NCBI GenBank assembly: GCA_934119955.1
Contig: CAKOSZ010000001.1
Location: 62,001 to 126,000 of the forward strand
Length of the DNA: 64,000 bases
Reading direction: 5' to 3'
From: an uncultured Bacilli bacterium
GTDB taxonomy: Bacteria; Bacillota_I; Bacilli_A; RF39; UBA660
Part shown: one piece after another, positions 1-8,033 of the stretch
Layout of the letters: each line of letters opens with the position of its first letter
Numbering within the stretch: the first letter of the stretch is position 1
Translations under genes and position numbers: made by a program
Notes under the pieces: model-generated
Told to the model about the DNA's origin: nothing
What the model saw: the letters and a program-made list of their open reading frames with translations, nothing else
Databases searched by the model: none

Positions 1-175
1 TATTATATCAAGACTTAAAGTACTTAGATATTTAACTACTTTAATATTTAATGGAATTAGTGAAAACAGTGATATGCTTTTATATGCAATTACTAAAAAT
101 AGTTTATTAACAAAGGAAGAATTTGATAAAATTAAAACAAGTGTTGATAAATTATTAAATGAAAAAGTGAGGTAA
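1..175 (+). CDS. C-terminal end of a large helical protein (5' part outside window)
   Basis: An open frame enters from the left edge (codons start at base 2) and ends at a TAA at 173-175, giving about 57 residues of a C-terminus. The stretch from RLKVLRYL to the end aligns by eye with the C-terminus of the large gene at the right edge of the window (RIKTIRIYNYLKGRNIPGTY and following). In both places the gene is followed immediately by a small partner gene. No function can be assigned; the sequence is helical, rich in Lys, Asn and Leu, with no membrane segment. It probably forms an operon with the next gene, whose start lies 2 bases downstream of the stop. Confidence 0.65.
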   Translation, partial: IISRLKVLRYLTTLIFNGISENSDMLLYAITKNSLLTKEEFDKIKTSVDKLLNEKVR

Positions 176-177
176 AT

Positions 178-411
178 ATGTTAGATTTTTTAGATGATTA
201 TTTTAATGAAGATGAATTAAAAGAAATAAAAAATAATATTAGAGGTCCTCTTGCATTTGATCTTAATTCAAATCAAGATAGTGTAATAGAAATTGTTAAG
301 TATTTAAAATCTTTAAAACTAAATGTATGTACTTTATTAATTACAGATACTGATATTTTCTTTAAAGAAATAGATGAAATAAAAGAATTGTTTATAGAAG
401 AACTAAATTAA
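178..411 (+). CDS. Small acidic protein, partner of the upstream gene
   Basis: A 77-residue protein. The GTGAGG at the end of the preceding gene serves as ribosome binding site five bases before the ATG. It is acidic and helical and resembles the 100-residue gene at 61378-61680, especially the segment around IFFKEIDEIKELF here and IFFKTRDEIKSSF there. Both small genes follow the same type of large gene, so this is a paralogous two-gene unit. The alternation of short helices loosely resembles mTERF-type helical repeats, which is inference only. No catalytic motif is visible. A strong terminator follows directly. Confidence 0.7.
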   Translation: MLDFLDDYFNEDELKEIKNNIRGPLAFDLNSNQDSVIEIVKYLKSLKLNVCTLLITDTDIFFKEIDEIKELFIEELN

Positions 412-431
412 CAAGCATTGCTTGTTTTTTT
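410..431 (+). terminator. Rho-independent terminator
   Basis: A 7-bp stem (AACAAGC / GCTTGTT) with a three-base loop is followed by a run of seven T. It closes the two-gene unit at the left edge and starts inside the stop codon of the small gene. Confidence 0.85.
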
Positions 432-500
432 ATAACTATAATGATAGAATAAGGTTACTTAAAAAGAGATTATAATAATTTAATTCTAGTTAATAATAAA

Positions 501-540
501 AAAGGAGGAAAATTATGTTTGATTTAGTTAGTAAATATAC
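501..540 (+). repeat. 40-bp direct repeat, left copy (duplicated uvrB start)
   Basis: These 40 bases (AAAGGAGG ribosome binding site, ATG and the first nine codons of uvrB) are identical to 1807-1846, where they begin the intact uvrB gene. The two copies bracket the RhuM gene. The arrangement looks like a target-site or attachment-site duplication left by an insertion into the uvrB start. No recombinase gene lies between the copies. Confidence 0.9.
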
Positions 541-568
541 TAAAATAAAACTAAAAAAAATGAAATAG
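515..568 (+). pseudogene. Decapitated uvrB start (17-codon remnant)
   Basis: An ATG with a full ribosome binding site reproduces the first nine codons of uvrB (MFDLVSKYT), then runs into unrelated Lys-rich codons and stops at a TAG at 566-568. It is the disconnected 5' end left by the insertion. It may still be transcribed from upstream and translated into a 17-residue peptide, but no function is expected. Confidence 0.7.
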
Positions 569-637
569 ATAGATGATTTGTAATTTTTATTGGTTTTAAT
601 TAGTTGGAAACAGGAAATATATATGAAAGGAAGATAA

Positions 638-1663
638 ATGAATAGTATAGAAGTTGGAAATGAAAAAAATATTTTATTTTATAGTGATGAAAATGGTCAA
701 ACTAAAATAGAAGTAGTTTTACAAGATGATGATGTTTGGTTAAATGTAAATGCCATAGCAAATCTTTTTAACGTACAAAGACCTGCTATTGTAAAACATA
801 TAAATAATATATATAGTGATGATGAATTAAAGAAAACAGCAACCTGTTCCATTTTGGAACAAGTTCAAGTAGAAGGAACACGAAATGTAAAAAGACAGAA
901 AGAATATTATAATTTAGATATGATTATTTCTATTGGTTTTAGAGTTAATTCTAAGAAAGCGATTAAATTTAGAAGTTGGGCAAATGAAATAATTAAAGAT
1001 TATATGATTCAAGGTTTCGCACTTGATGATGATAGATTTATGAAAGCAAGAAAATCTGATCAAGAATATTTTAAAAGATTACTAGAAAGAATAAAATTAA
1101 TTCGTACTAGTGAGAGAATGTTTTACCAAAAAATTACAGATATATTTGCAGAATGTTCCATTGACTACGATAAAAATAGCAATATAGCAAAAGATTTTTA
1201 TGCAACTGTTCAAAATAAATTTCATTATGCTATTACTGGAAATACCGCAGCAGAAATTATTTACAACAGAGTTGATAGTCAAAAGATGAATATGGGGCTA
1301 ACTAATTGGAACAAATCTCCTGATGGAAAAATTTTAAAACCAGACGTTTTTGTTGCCAAAAATTATTTGGACGAAAAAGAAATAAAAAAATTAAATAATT
1401 TGGTAAACTTATTTCTAGATATTGCAGAGAATAACGCCGAAAGAAATTTATCAATGAGTATGAGTGATTGGAAAAATGAAGTTGAAACATCCTTAAAATT
1501 ATTTCATTATGATATATTAGAGGGTAAAGGAAAAATTTCTAATGAAACAGCAAAGCAAAAAGCAGAAAAGGAATATGAAAAATACAAAGTTATACAAGAT
1601 AAAAAATTTATTTCTGATTTTGATAAATTATTAATTGAAACAGAAAAAATAGAAAATCATTAA
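638..1663 (+). CDS. RhuM family protein
   Basis: This 341-residue protein matches the RhuM family in length and pattern: an N-terminal segment (about residues 25-60, with VWLNVNAIANLFNVQRPAI) of the type that places a helix-turn-helix-like fold, followed by the conserved stretch around YYNLDMIISIGFRVNSKKAI (about 97-116) and FRSWANEIIKDYMIQGF, then a long helical C-terminus. RhuM was first named from a Salmonella pathogenicity island and the family is common on mobile DNA; its biochemical role is not settled. The start has a GGAAG ribosome binding site. The gene is the only cargo between two 40-bp copies of the uvrB start, so it was almost certainly acquired. Confidence 0.85.
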   Translation: MNSIEVGNEKNILFYSDENGQTKIEVVLQDDDVWLNVNAIANLFNVQRPAIVKHINNIYSDDELKKTATCSILEQVQVEGTRNVKRQKEYYNLDMIISIGFRVNSKKAIKFRSWANEIIKDYMIQGFALDDDRFMKARKSDQEYFKRLLERIKLIRTSERMFYQKITDIFAECSIDYDKNSNIAKDFYATVQNKFHYAITGNTAAEIIYNRVDSQKMNMGLTNWNKSPDGKILKPDVFVAKNYLDEKEIKKLNNLVNLFLDIAENNAERNLSMSMSDWKNEVETSLKLFHYDILEGKGKISNETAKQKAEKEYEKYKVIQDKKFISDFDKLLIETEKIENH

Positions 1664-1806
1664 AAATAATTACATCATTAAATTAATTATGTATATTAAA
1701 AAAAATATTAATTTAAACATAAAAATATAAAAAACATAAACAAATTTATAAATTAATAAATGATAATAATTATTATTCAAAAAGAGAAAAAGTTACAAAA
1801 AATTAT

Positions 1807-1846
1807 AAAGGAGGAAAATTATGTTTGATTTAGTTAGTAAATATAC
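1807..1846 (+). repeat. 40-bp direct repeat, right copy (functional uvrB start)
   Basis: Identical to 501-540. This copy is fused to the rest of uvrB and supplies its ribosome binding site and first nine codons. The promoter of the present uvrB must therefore lie in the inserted DNA (about 1664-1806), or transcription must read through from the RhuM gene. Confidence 0.9.
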
Positions 1847-3773
1847 ACCTAGTGGAGATCAACCAGAAGCAATTAAAGAATTAGTTGAAGGAATAAAAGA
1901 TAATAAAAAACATCAAGTATTACTAGGAGCAACAGGAACTGGTAAAACTTTTACTATTGCTAATGTAATAAAGGAAGTAAATAAACCTACTTTGGTTCTA
2001 GCCCATAATAAAACTTTGGCAGGTCAACTTTATAGTGAATTAAAAGAATTATTTCCAAATAATCGAGTTTGTTATTTTGTTTCATACTATGATTATTATC
2101 AACCAGAAGCCTACGTTCCATCAAGTGATACTTATATTGAAAAAGATGCTAAAATAAACGATGAAATAGATGAATTAAGACATTATGCAACCAGTTCTCT
2201 TTTATCAAGAAGAGATGTAATTGTAGTTGCCAGTGTTTCTTGTATATATGGTATTGGAGAAGTTGAGGAATATAAAAATAAAACTTTAACTTTAAATGTT
2301 GGAGATAAAGTCGAAAGAAACGATATCATGGTAAAACTTATTGAAATGTTATACGAAAGATCAGAATTTGATTTTAAAAGAGGTACATTTAGAGTAAGAG
2401 GAGATACACTAGAAATAATTCCTGCTAATGAACATACTCATGGACTTAGAATTGAGTTTTTTGGAGATGAAATAGATAGAATAAGTGAAATAGATACTTT
2501 AACTGGAAGTATTGTTACTAATAAAAAAAGTATTACTATCTTCCCTGCTAGTCACTTTGTAACAAATGACGAAAAGTTATTAAAAGCAATTAGTAATATT
2601 AAAGAAGAATTAAAAGAAAGACAAAAATATTTTTTAGATAATAATAAGCCTCTTGAAGAAGAAAGAATTAGAGAAAGAACTAATTATGATATGGAACTAC
2701 TTGCTGAAACTGGTTTTTGTCATGGAATAGAAAATTATTCAAGACATCTTGCTTTAAAAAAAGAAGGAGAAACACCTACTTGTTTGCTTGATTTCTTTCC
2801 CAAAGATTATTTAATGGTAATAGACGAAAGTCATGTTACTATTCCTCAAATAAGAGGTATGTATAATGGAGATAGAGCAAGAAAAATGAATTTAGTTGAC
2901 TTTGGGTTTAGATTACCATCTGCACTTGATAATAGACCTTTAAAGTTTGAAGAATTTGAAGCAAAAGTAAATCAAGTAATATATGTATCAGCAACCCCAG
3001 GAGAATATGAACTTAATTTAACTAATAATAAATATGTTGAACAAATAATAAGACCAACTGGATTATTAGATCCAACCATTGAAATAAGGAAAACAAATGG
3101 GCAAATAGATGATTTAGTTGGAGAAGTAAATGATAGAATTAATAAAAATGAAAGAGTTTTAATTACTACTTTAACTATTAGAATGGCTGAGGAATTAACT
3201 AATTATTTAAAACAATTAGATATAAAAGTTGCTTATTTACATGCAGAGGTTAAAACTCTTGAAAGAATGAAAATTATAAGAGATTTAAGACTTGGTAATT
3301 ATGATGTTTTAGTTGGAATTAATCTTTTAAGAGAAGGACTTGATATACCAGAAGTATCTTTAATTGCTATTTTAGATGCTGATAAGGAAGGCTTTTTAAG
3401 AAGTAGCCGTAGTTTAATTCAAACGATTGGTAGATGTGCAAGAAATGAACATGGTCATGTAATTTTATATGCTGATAAGATGACTGATAGTATGGAATAT
3501 GCTATTAAAGAAACTAAACGAAGAAGAGATATTCAAGAAAAATATAATAAAGAACATGGTATTGTTCCAAAAACTATCGTAAAAGAAATAAGGGATTTAA
3601 TATCTAATTTAGATGAAAATAATGATAAAAAGCCTACTAAATTAACTAAGAAAGAAAAACTTCAAACCATTGATAAAATAGAAGCCGAGATGAAAGAGGC
3701 TGCTAAGGAACTTGATTTTGAAAGAGCAATGGAATTAAGAGATATTTTATTTGAAATGAAAGGTGAACTATGA
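1821..3773 (+). CDS. uvrB: UvrABC system protein B (excinuclease subunit)
   Basis: UvrB is the damage-verification helicase of nucleotide excision repair. It is loaded by UvrA and recruits UvrC. The 650-residue length is normal. Walker A GATGTGKT lies at 36-43, the beta-hairpin that clamps DNA ([20 protein letters not shown]) near 91-110, the DESH Walker B box near residue 338, the SATPGEYE motif near 394, the helicase motif VI region with [12 protein letters not shown] near 535, and a C-terminal UVR domain ([12 protein letters not shown]) that binds UvrC. No uvrA or uvrC lies in the window. The stop TGA overlaps the ATG of the next gene. The gene start has been duplicated upstream by an insertion. 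Confidence 0.98.
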   Translation: MFDLVSKYTPSGDQPEAIKELVEGIKDNKKHQVLLGATGTGKTFTIANVIKEVNKPTLVLAHNKTLAGQLYSELKELFPNNRVCYFVSYYDYYQPEAYVPSSDTYIEKDAKINDEIDELRHYATSSLLSRRDVIVVASVSCIYGIGEVEEYKNKTLTLNVGDKVERNDIMVKLIEMLYERSEFDFKRGTFRVRGDTLEIIPANEHTHGLRIEFFGDEIDRISEIDTLTGSIVTNKKSITIFPASHFVTNDEKLLKAISNIKEELKERQKYFLDNNKPLEEERIRERTNYDMELLAETGFCHGIENYSRHLALKKEGETPTCLLDFFPKDYLMVIDESHVTIPQIRGMYNGDRARKMNLVDFGFRLPSALDNRPLKFEEFEAKVNQVIYVSATPGEYELNLTNNKYVEQIIRPTGLLDPTIEIRKTNGQIDDLVGEVNDRINKNERVLITTLTIRMAEELTNYLKQLDIKVAYLHAEVKTLERMKIIRDLRLGNYDVLVGINLLREGLDIPEVSLIAILDADKEGFLRSSRSLIQTIGRCARNEHGHVILYADKMTDSMEYAIKETKRRRDIQEKYNKEHGIVPKTIVKEIRDLISNLDENNDKKPTKLTKKEKLQTIDKIEAEMKEAAKELDFERAMELRDILFEMKGEL

Positions 3774-4609
3774 AATTTAGTAAAATCTATGTAGAAATTA
3801 CTAATATTTGTAATTTAAATTGTTCCTTTTGTTCCAAAGATAATTTAAAGAAGAAAGAAATGTCTTTACAAGAATTCGACAAAGTATTATCAAAAATTAG
3901 ACAATACACAGATACTATTTATTTACACATTAAAGGAGAACCTCTACTTCACACAAAATTAAAAGAAATCCTTGATTTAACAAGAAAATATAAGATTAAT
4001 GTTAGAATTACAACTAATGGAACTTTACTTAAAGAAAGGCTTAATACTTTACAAAAATACGACAATATTAGACAAATTAATATTTCGCTTCATAGTGAAA
4101 ATAATAAAGTAAACTATTTTGAAGATGTATTTCAAGCAGCCAATATTTTGTCTAAAAATATTCCTATCATTTATCGTATATGGTTACTTGATAATTATAA
4201 CTTAGATATTTTATCCACAATCATTGTGGATAAAATAATTGCTAACTACAATTTAGATAACAGTTTTAAAGAAAAAGTATTAAATAATAAAAACATTAAA
4301 ATAACTGACAATATTTATCTTGATAAAGATAATAAATTTAGTTGGCCAGATAATATAGAAAACATTAATAAAGAAATAGGAACTTGTCTTGGTACAAGAA
4401 GTCACATAGGAATACTTGTAGATGGAACAATTATTCCCTGTTGTTTAGATAGTAAAGGATTATTAAAACTTGGTAATATTTTTACTGATAATTTAGAAGA
4501 TATCTTTGAAACAAAAAAGTTTTTAGATATTCATAATGGTTTTTTAAATAATAAATTAACCAATAATCTTTGTAAAAATTGTAGTTTTAGAGATCTTAAA
4601 TTTAAATAA
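3770..4609 (+). CDS. Radical SAM protein with SPASM-like C-terminal cysteines
   Basis: This 279-residue protein carries the radical SAM [4Fe-4S] signature CxxxCxxC at Cys14, Cys18 and Cys21, a GEP motif (KGEPLL) near residue 56, and an (S/T)TNG motif (RITTNGTLL) near 86. The C-terminal third has more cysteines (GTCLGTR, IPCCLD, LCKNC), suggesting an auxiliary iron-sulfur cluster of the SPASM or twitch type. Such enzymes often modify peptides or act in cofactor maturation; no precursor peptide is evident next to it, so the substrate is unknown. It overlaps uvrB by four bases (ATGA), so the two are translationally coupled. Confidence 0.9.
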   Translation: MKFSKIYVEITNICNLNCSFCSKDNLKKKEMSLQEFDKVLSKIRQYTDTIYLHIKGEPLLHTKLKEILDLTRKYKINVRITTNGTLLKERLNTLQKYDNIRQINISLHSENNKVNYFEDVFQAANILSKNIPIIYRIWLLDNYNLDILSTIIVDKIIANYNLDNSFKEKVLNNKNIKITDNIYLDKDNKFSWPDNIENINKEIGTCLGTRSHIGILVDGTIIPCCLDSKGLLKLGNIFTDNLEDIFETKKFLDIHNGFLNNKLTNNLCKNCSFRDLKFK

Positions 4610-4612
4610 ATT

Positions 4613-4635
4613 AAAAAGTGCCACCGCACTTTTTT
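4613..4635. terminator. Bidirectional terminator
   Basis: A 9-bp stem (AAAAAGTGC / GCACTTTTT) with a CACC loop, A-rich on one side and T-rich on the other, lies between the convergent radical SAM and nuclease genes and can serve both. Confidence 0.85.
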
Positions 4636-4646
4636 AAACTATTTTT

Positions 4647-5618
4647 TTAATTATTTAATTCTTTCTTGATGTTTTCTAATTCTTTTTGATTAAGATTAGT
4701 AATTTCCATTATTTCTAAATCACTCATATTTTTATTTAATAAATTTTTAACTATAAGGGTTTGATTTTCTTTTTTTCCTTCTATTTTCCCTTCAATTATT
4801 CCTTCTATTTTTCCTTCAATTATTCCTTCCATTTTTCCTTCAATTATTCCTTCGTTTTTTCCTTCAAGTTTCCCATCAGTTAATCCAGCTAAATAGTTTT
4901 CCTCGGCTCTTAAATTTCTTTCCATATCCTCAGTCATGATTTCCTCCAAATATTTATTATCATTAGATAAATTATATAACTTTTTACTATAATAATTTAA
5001 CTCTTCATATTTAGAAAACTTTTTTAATTTATCTTCTGTATCAACAGTTAGTAATTTATATAATTTATCATAATTATCAAGATTATCATAACCTAATTTT
5101 TCATAATAATCAAGATTAATGTTAATTATTTTAATAAGATAATCAACATTATATAGTTCTTTTAAGATATCATCCATTGGATAATCATATGTAATTATTT
5201 TTTTAGAAGGAACTTTTTTACTAAGATTTTTAGTTTTATACCAATTAAGATTAACTAGTATTACTTTATAAAAATTTCCTTTATCATAGTAATTATCTTT
5301 ATCAAAATTATAATAATTAGATAAAGTATTCAAGGCATATAAAACATTTCTTAGATAAAAACCTTGATAATTATTATTAAGTTCTATTATTATTTTTTGA
5401 TTTTTATAAACAACTACTAAATCAACATATTTTACTCTTTCATTTTCATTAATTCTTGGTAGTCTAATATTTAAAACACTGACTTTTCCTTTAATCTCTT
5501 TTACATCACATTCAAGTATTTGAGATGAGGCCCATTCTAGTAAACTCATATCATTTTCATTAAATAAATCGTGAAATAACTTATCATATCTTACTTGTAA
5601 AATTTTCTTATTCTTCAT
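4647..5618 (-). CDS. Rpn/YhgA-like PD-(D/E)XK nuclease, copy 1 with repeat-expanded tail
   Basis: This 323-residue protein matches the Rpn / PD-(D/E)XK transposase-like nuclease family: an N-terminal KLFHDLF segment, then Asp66 (KYVDLVVVY) and Glu79 (IIIELNNN) as likely metal-binding residues, followed by R-x-x-L-Y (RNVLYAL). Residues 1 to about 249 are identical to the copy at 41487-42374. The tail differs: here three 24-base repeats encode GIIEGK(M/I)E units before a helical end. Variable, repeat-rich C-termini are typical of Rpn proteins. The start is at MKNKK with AGAAAGGAGC as ribosome binding site. Nuclease activity is inferred from the family. Confidence 0.85.
   Translation of the reverse strand: MKNKKILQVRYDKLFHDLFNENDMSLLEWASSQILECDVKEIKGKVSVLNIRLPRINENERVKYVDLVVVYKNQKIIIELNNNYQGFYLRNVLYALNTLSNYYNFDKDNYYDKGNFYKVILVNLNWYKTKNLSKKVPSKKIITYDYPMDDILKELYNVDYLIKIININLDYYEKLGYDNLDNYDKLYKLLTVDTEDKLKKFSKYEELNYYSKKLYNLSNDNKYLEEIMTEDMERNLRAEENYLAGLTDGKLEGKNEGIIEGKMEGIIEGKIEGIIEGKIEGKKENQTLIVKNLLNKNMSDLEIMEITNLNQKELENIKKELNN
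4777..4848 (-). repeat. Three tandem 24-bp repeats in the nuclease tail
   Basis: Units 4777-4800, 4801-4824 and 4825-4848 are near-identical 24-mers, each coding for an eight-residue GIIEGK(M/I)E unit. A partial unit continues to the left end of the 954-bp repeat. The repeat keeps frame, so gain or loss of units would change tail length without disrupting the protein. The second gene copy lacks these units. Confidence 0.85.
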
Positions 5619-5660
5619 TTTTTGCTCCTTTCTAATAAGTAATTTTAATAATAAAAATAT

Positions 5661-5684
5661 TTAAGTTTTATAATTTTTTCTCAT
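5661..5684 (-). other. Seven-codon leader ORF in front of the nuclease gene
   Basis: A GGGAGG ribosome binding site, five bases and ATG open a reading frame for MRKNYKT followed by TAA. It lies about 40 bases before the nuclease ribosome binding site and is conserved in the second copy at 41421-41444. It could be a translational leader or chance; it is within the duplicated block so conservation alone is weak evidence. Confidence 0.4.
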
Positions 5685-5781
5685 ATTTACCTCCCAAATA
5701 TAATATAAAAGATTAGTAAATGTTAGAAAAAAATTTTTTTATTTTTTAAAAGCCTTATTATATAAGGGTTTGAGAAAACTA

Positions 5782-5804
5782 AAATGTGAAACTTGTTCAC
5801 ATTT
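5782..5804. repeat. Palindrome at the outer end of the nuclease repeat
   Basis: AAATGTGAA and TTCACATTT form a perfect 9-bp inverted repeat with a five-base loop. The same palindrome ends the other copy at 41301-41323. It lies upstream of the leader and has no T-run long enough for a good terminator, so an operator or an end-recognition site are both possible. Confidence 0.6.
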
Positions 5805-5852
5805 AAAAAAATAAAGTTAATTTAATACTTTCTTTATTCAAAAATATACAAT

Positions 5853-5881
5853 TTGTCAATTTTAAAATGCTATGTTATAAT
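5853..5881 (+). promoter_or_regulatory. Promoter of the TM2-domain gene
   Basis: TTGTCA at 5853-5858 and TATAAT at 5876-5881 are 17 bases apart. The expected RNA start near 5888 excludes an upstream in-frame ATG at 5853 and supports translation from 5904. Confidence 0.75.
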
Positions 5882-5903
5882 TACATATATTGGAGATGAT
5901 TTT

Positions 5904-6236
5904 ATGGCTAAATATTGTACTAATTGCGGAAATGAGTTAAAAAAAAATGCTGATGTTTGTTTAAATTGTGGTAAATTAGTAGATAAAAATGATAAAGTCT
6001 TACCTACTACTAAAAGTAAAATTGCTGCTGGGTTATTTGGTATTTTTCTTGGTTGTTTTGGAGTTCATAATTTTTATTTAGGATATGTAGCAAAAGCCTT
6101 AACTCAATTATTATTAACAATTTTTTCTTGTTTTTTATTATCACCCATAATAGCAATTTGGGGATTTATCGAAGGTATTTTAATTCTTTGTGGAGTAATA
6201 GATAAAGATAGTCAAGGACATAAATTAAGTGATTAA
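5904..6236 (+). CDS. Zinc-ribbon TM2-domain membrane protein
   Basis: A 110-residue protein starting MAKYCTNCG, with GGAGATGAT as ribosome binding site. The first 25 residues hold a zinc ribbon (CTNCG and CLNCG). Residues about 38-100 form a TM2 domain: a first membrane helix with GIFLGCFGVHNFYLGY, the conserved turn, and a second helix ending in GFIEGILIL. TM2 proteins are small inner-membrane proteins of unclear role. An in-frame ATG 51 bases upstream lies at the promoter and is not used. Confidence 0.85.
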   Translation: MAKYCTNCGNELKKNADVCLNCGKLVDKNDKVLPTTKSKIAAGLFGIFLGCFGVHNFYLGYVAKALTQLLLTIFSCFLLSPIIAIWGFIEGILILCGVIDKDSQGHKLSD

Positions 6237-6270
6237 AAAATTCATATCGTCATAAGATATGAATTTTTTT
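6235..6270. terminator. Bidirectional terminator
   Basis: A 14-bp stem (AAAAAATTCATATC paired with GATATGAATTTTTT) separates the TM2 gene from the convergent ZIP transporter gene. Confidence 0.9.
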
Positions 6271-7054
6271 AACCTAACAAAACATCTAAAAGCATCATTA
6301 TAATAAAACCTAAAATAGTAAACATCGTTGTCATTTCCTTATTTTCATTAGTTTGACTTTCAGGAATTAATTCTTGTATTACTACATATATCATTGCCCC
6401 AGCTGCAAATGATAATAAAAATGGTAAAATTGTTCTTATTTTTAAAACTAAAATTGCTCCTATAATTGCTGATATTGGTTCAACTATTCCACTTAACATT
6501 CCATATACAAAAGATTTTCCTCTTGAATATCCTTCTCTTCTAAGCGGAACAGATATAGACATTCCTTCTGGTAAATTTTGAATACCTATTCCCATTGCAA
6601 GCGACCAAGCCGAGATAATAGTTGCTCCTGGTAGGCCATATAAAGTTGAACCAAAAGATGTTCCTATTGCTAAACCTTCTGGAATATTATGAAGTGTAAT
6701 TGATATAATCAACATCAAAGTTCTTTTAAAACCTTTTTTGCCATCAATTACTTTATTCATAATTTTATCACCTACAAAAAGTAACAAACCACCAAGTATT
6801 ATTCCCCCAGCAACTGGTAATAAAATACTTTTATTCATACTTTTTAAACTCTCTATTGCTGGATTTAAAAGTGACCAAAAAGATGCTGCTATCATAATGC
6901 CTGCTGAGGCCCCCAACATTGCATCTAAAATATTCTTATGAATTTTTTTAAAACAGAAAACAATGGCTGAACCAATCGAAGTAATTAACCAAGTAACTAA
7001 ACTGGCAAGTAAAGCCTGTACTATTGGATTTAAACTAAAAATAAAATTAAACAT
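6269..7054 (-). CDS. ZIP family divalent metal transporter
   Basis: A 261-residue integral membrane protein with about eight membrane helices. The ZIP metal-binding helices are visible: HNIPEGLAIG (about residues 122-131) and the paired NLPEGMSISVPLRREG (about 160-175). It belongs to the ZupT/GufA-like branch and should import zinc, iron or manganese. It starts with ATG after an AAAGGAGGAAGT ribosome binding site. It is transcribed away from the ZnPLC-CtpA pair's end but on the same strand with a short gap, so it may be co-transcribed. Confidence 0.92.
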   Translation of the reverse strand: MFNFIFSLNPIVQALLASLVTWLITSIGSAIVFCFKKIHKNILDAMLGASAGIMIAASFWSLLNPAIESLKSMNKSILLPVAGGIILGGLLLFVGDKIMNKVIDGKKGFKRTLMLIISITLHNIPEGLAIGTSFGSTLYGLPGATIISAWSLAMGIGIQNLPEGMSISVPLRREGYSRGKSFVYGMLSGIVEPISAIIGAILVLKIRTILPFLLSFAAGAMIYVVIQELIPESQTNENKEMTTMFTILGFIIMMLLDVLLG

Positions 7055-7100
7055 ACTTCCTCCTTTAATTAGTCTATGAAATATGTTTAATCTTGTATAG

Positions 7101-8033
7101 TTATTTATTTAATGGTAAACCAGTTCCATATGATAAATTTTCAAATAATAAATCTAAATCTACTTCTTTATTATTAAAAATATAATCATATAATAAATTT
7201 ATTTTAATAACAGTCTTATTAACTACCTCATCATATAAATCAATTATACTTTTATTACTAGTAATATTCTTATTATCTAAATAATGCCAAGGAACATGAT
7301 TTAAATTTAAATAATCAATTGTTTTATCTAGGGGAAAATTATATGATAAATAACGAATATCACGAAAACATCTTTTAGTAATTACATTTAAAATATTATA
7401 AATATATCTTTTTATTTTGTAAGGATCATATCTAAATACTTTAAAAAATAATTTCATTTCCTGTAAAGATTTATAATAATATGTTCCTATATTTTTAATA
7501 TCAAAGACATTCTCTATTGATTTATTTAACAAATTAATAACATCTAAATTTTTTTTAGCATTAAAACAAAAATTATAACCTTTAAATTTCTTGTAATCTA
7601 AATTATGTTTAGAAATATAATAATTATCAAAATAGGTTTCAAGGAAAAAATGATTATCTTTTCTTTCTAAAAATTTCTTATTTAAAAGTTCTGCTTTATA
7701 TTCTACATAAGGATGAATTGTACTATCTGCCATATAATGAGTAAATAAACCTACTAAATAATTAAATTGATTAATGTTTTTAGTTGATTTAACTTGTTTA
7801 GTTAAACTTAAAAAGAAATCATTTGTTTTTTCATGATGAATAGTTCTACCTAAATCTTGAATAGTTCTAGCCTTTTTAGTAAATGGGAACACAATGTGAT
7901 AAAAGTAAAAGATATCTGGACCTTGACTATATGTTTTATAATCTTCTAAATTAACGATATTTTTAACTTTTTTATCTAAATTATTAAATATATCTATGGC
8001 AAGATAGGCATGTGTAATACTTGATGGCATCAT
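7101..8033 (-). CDS. Zinc-dependent phospholipase C-like protein
   Basis: A 310-residue protein with the ZnPLC/PF00882 pattern: N-terminal SSITHAYLAIDIF, YSQGPDIFYFY (about 35-45), and later HYMADSTIHPYVEYK (about 113-127), in which the His and Asp residues correspond to metal ligands. There is no clear signal peptide, so it may act inside the cell, unlike secreted clostridial phospholipases. Many such genes in Bacillota have no tested function. Its ATG overlaps the stop of the CtpA-like gene by four bases, so the two are coupled. Confidence 0.8.
   Translation of the reverse strand: MMPSSITHAYLAIDIFNNLDKKVKNIVNLEDYKTYSQGPDIFYFYHIVFPFTKKARTIQDLGRTIHHEKTNDFFLSLTKQVKSTKNINQFNYLVGLFTHYMADSTIHPYVEYKAELLNKKFLERKDNHFFLETYFDNYYISKHNLDYKKFKGYNFCFNAKKNLDVINLLNKSIENVFDIKNIGTYYYKSLQEMKLFFKVFRYDPYKIKRYIYNILNVITKRCFRDIRYLSYNFPLDKTIDYLNLNHVPWHYLDNKNITSNKSIIDLYDEVVNKTVIKINLLYDYIFNNKEVDLDLLFENLSYGTGLPLNK

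Larger units (their letters stand above)
501..1846. mobile_element. 1.3-kb insertion carrying a RhuM-family gene at the uvrB start
   Basis: The segment is bounded by two identical 40-bp direct repeats at 501-540 and 1807-1846 that each contain the uvrB ribosome binding site and first nine codons. Between them lie one gene (638-1663) and AT-rich flanks with no integrase or transposase. The left flank carries what looks like the original uvrB leader; the right repeat rebuilds a complete uvrB. The layout matches a small integrated unit or the remnant of a larger one. Its boundary and duplication are seen directly; mobility is inferred. Confidence 0.65.
4851..5804 (-). repeat. 954-bp near-identical inverted repeat, copy 1
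   Basis: This block (nuclease codons 1 to about 249, leader and an upstream palindrome) matches 41301-42254 in reverse orientation with the same length and only a handful of substitutions seen by eye, for example near the upstream ATAATAAG and in the codons for YLAG. Outside the block both flanks differ. Confidence 0.9.

Noticed and set aside
5782..5804. The palindrome as terminal inverted repeat of a transposon
   Set aside because: The opposite end of the 954-bp block has no matching inverted sequence and no target duplication, so it does not look like a transposon end pair.
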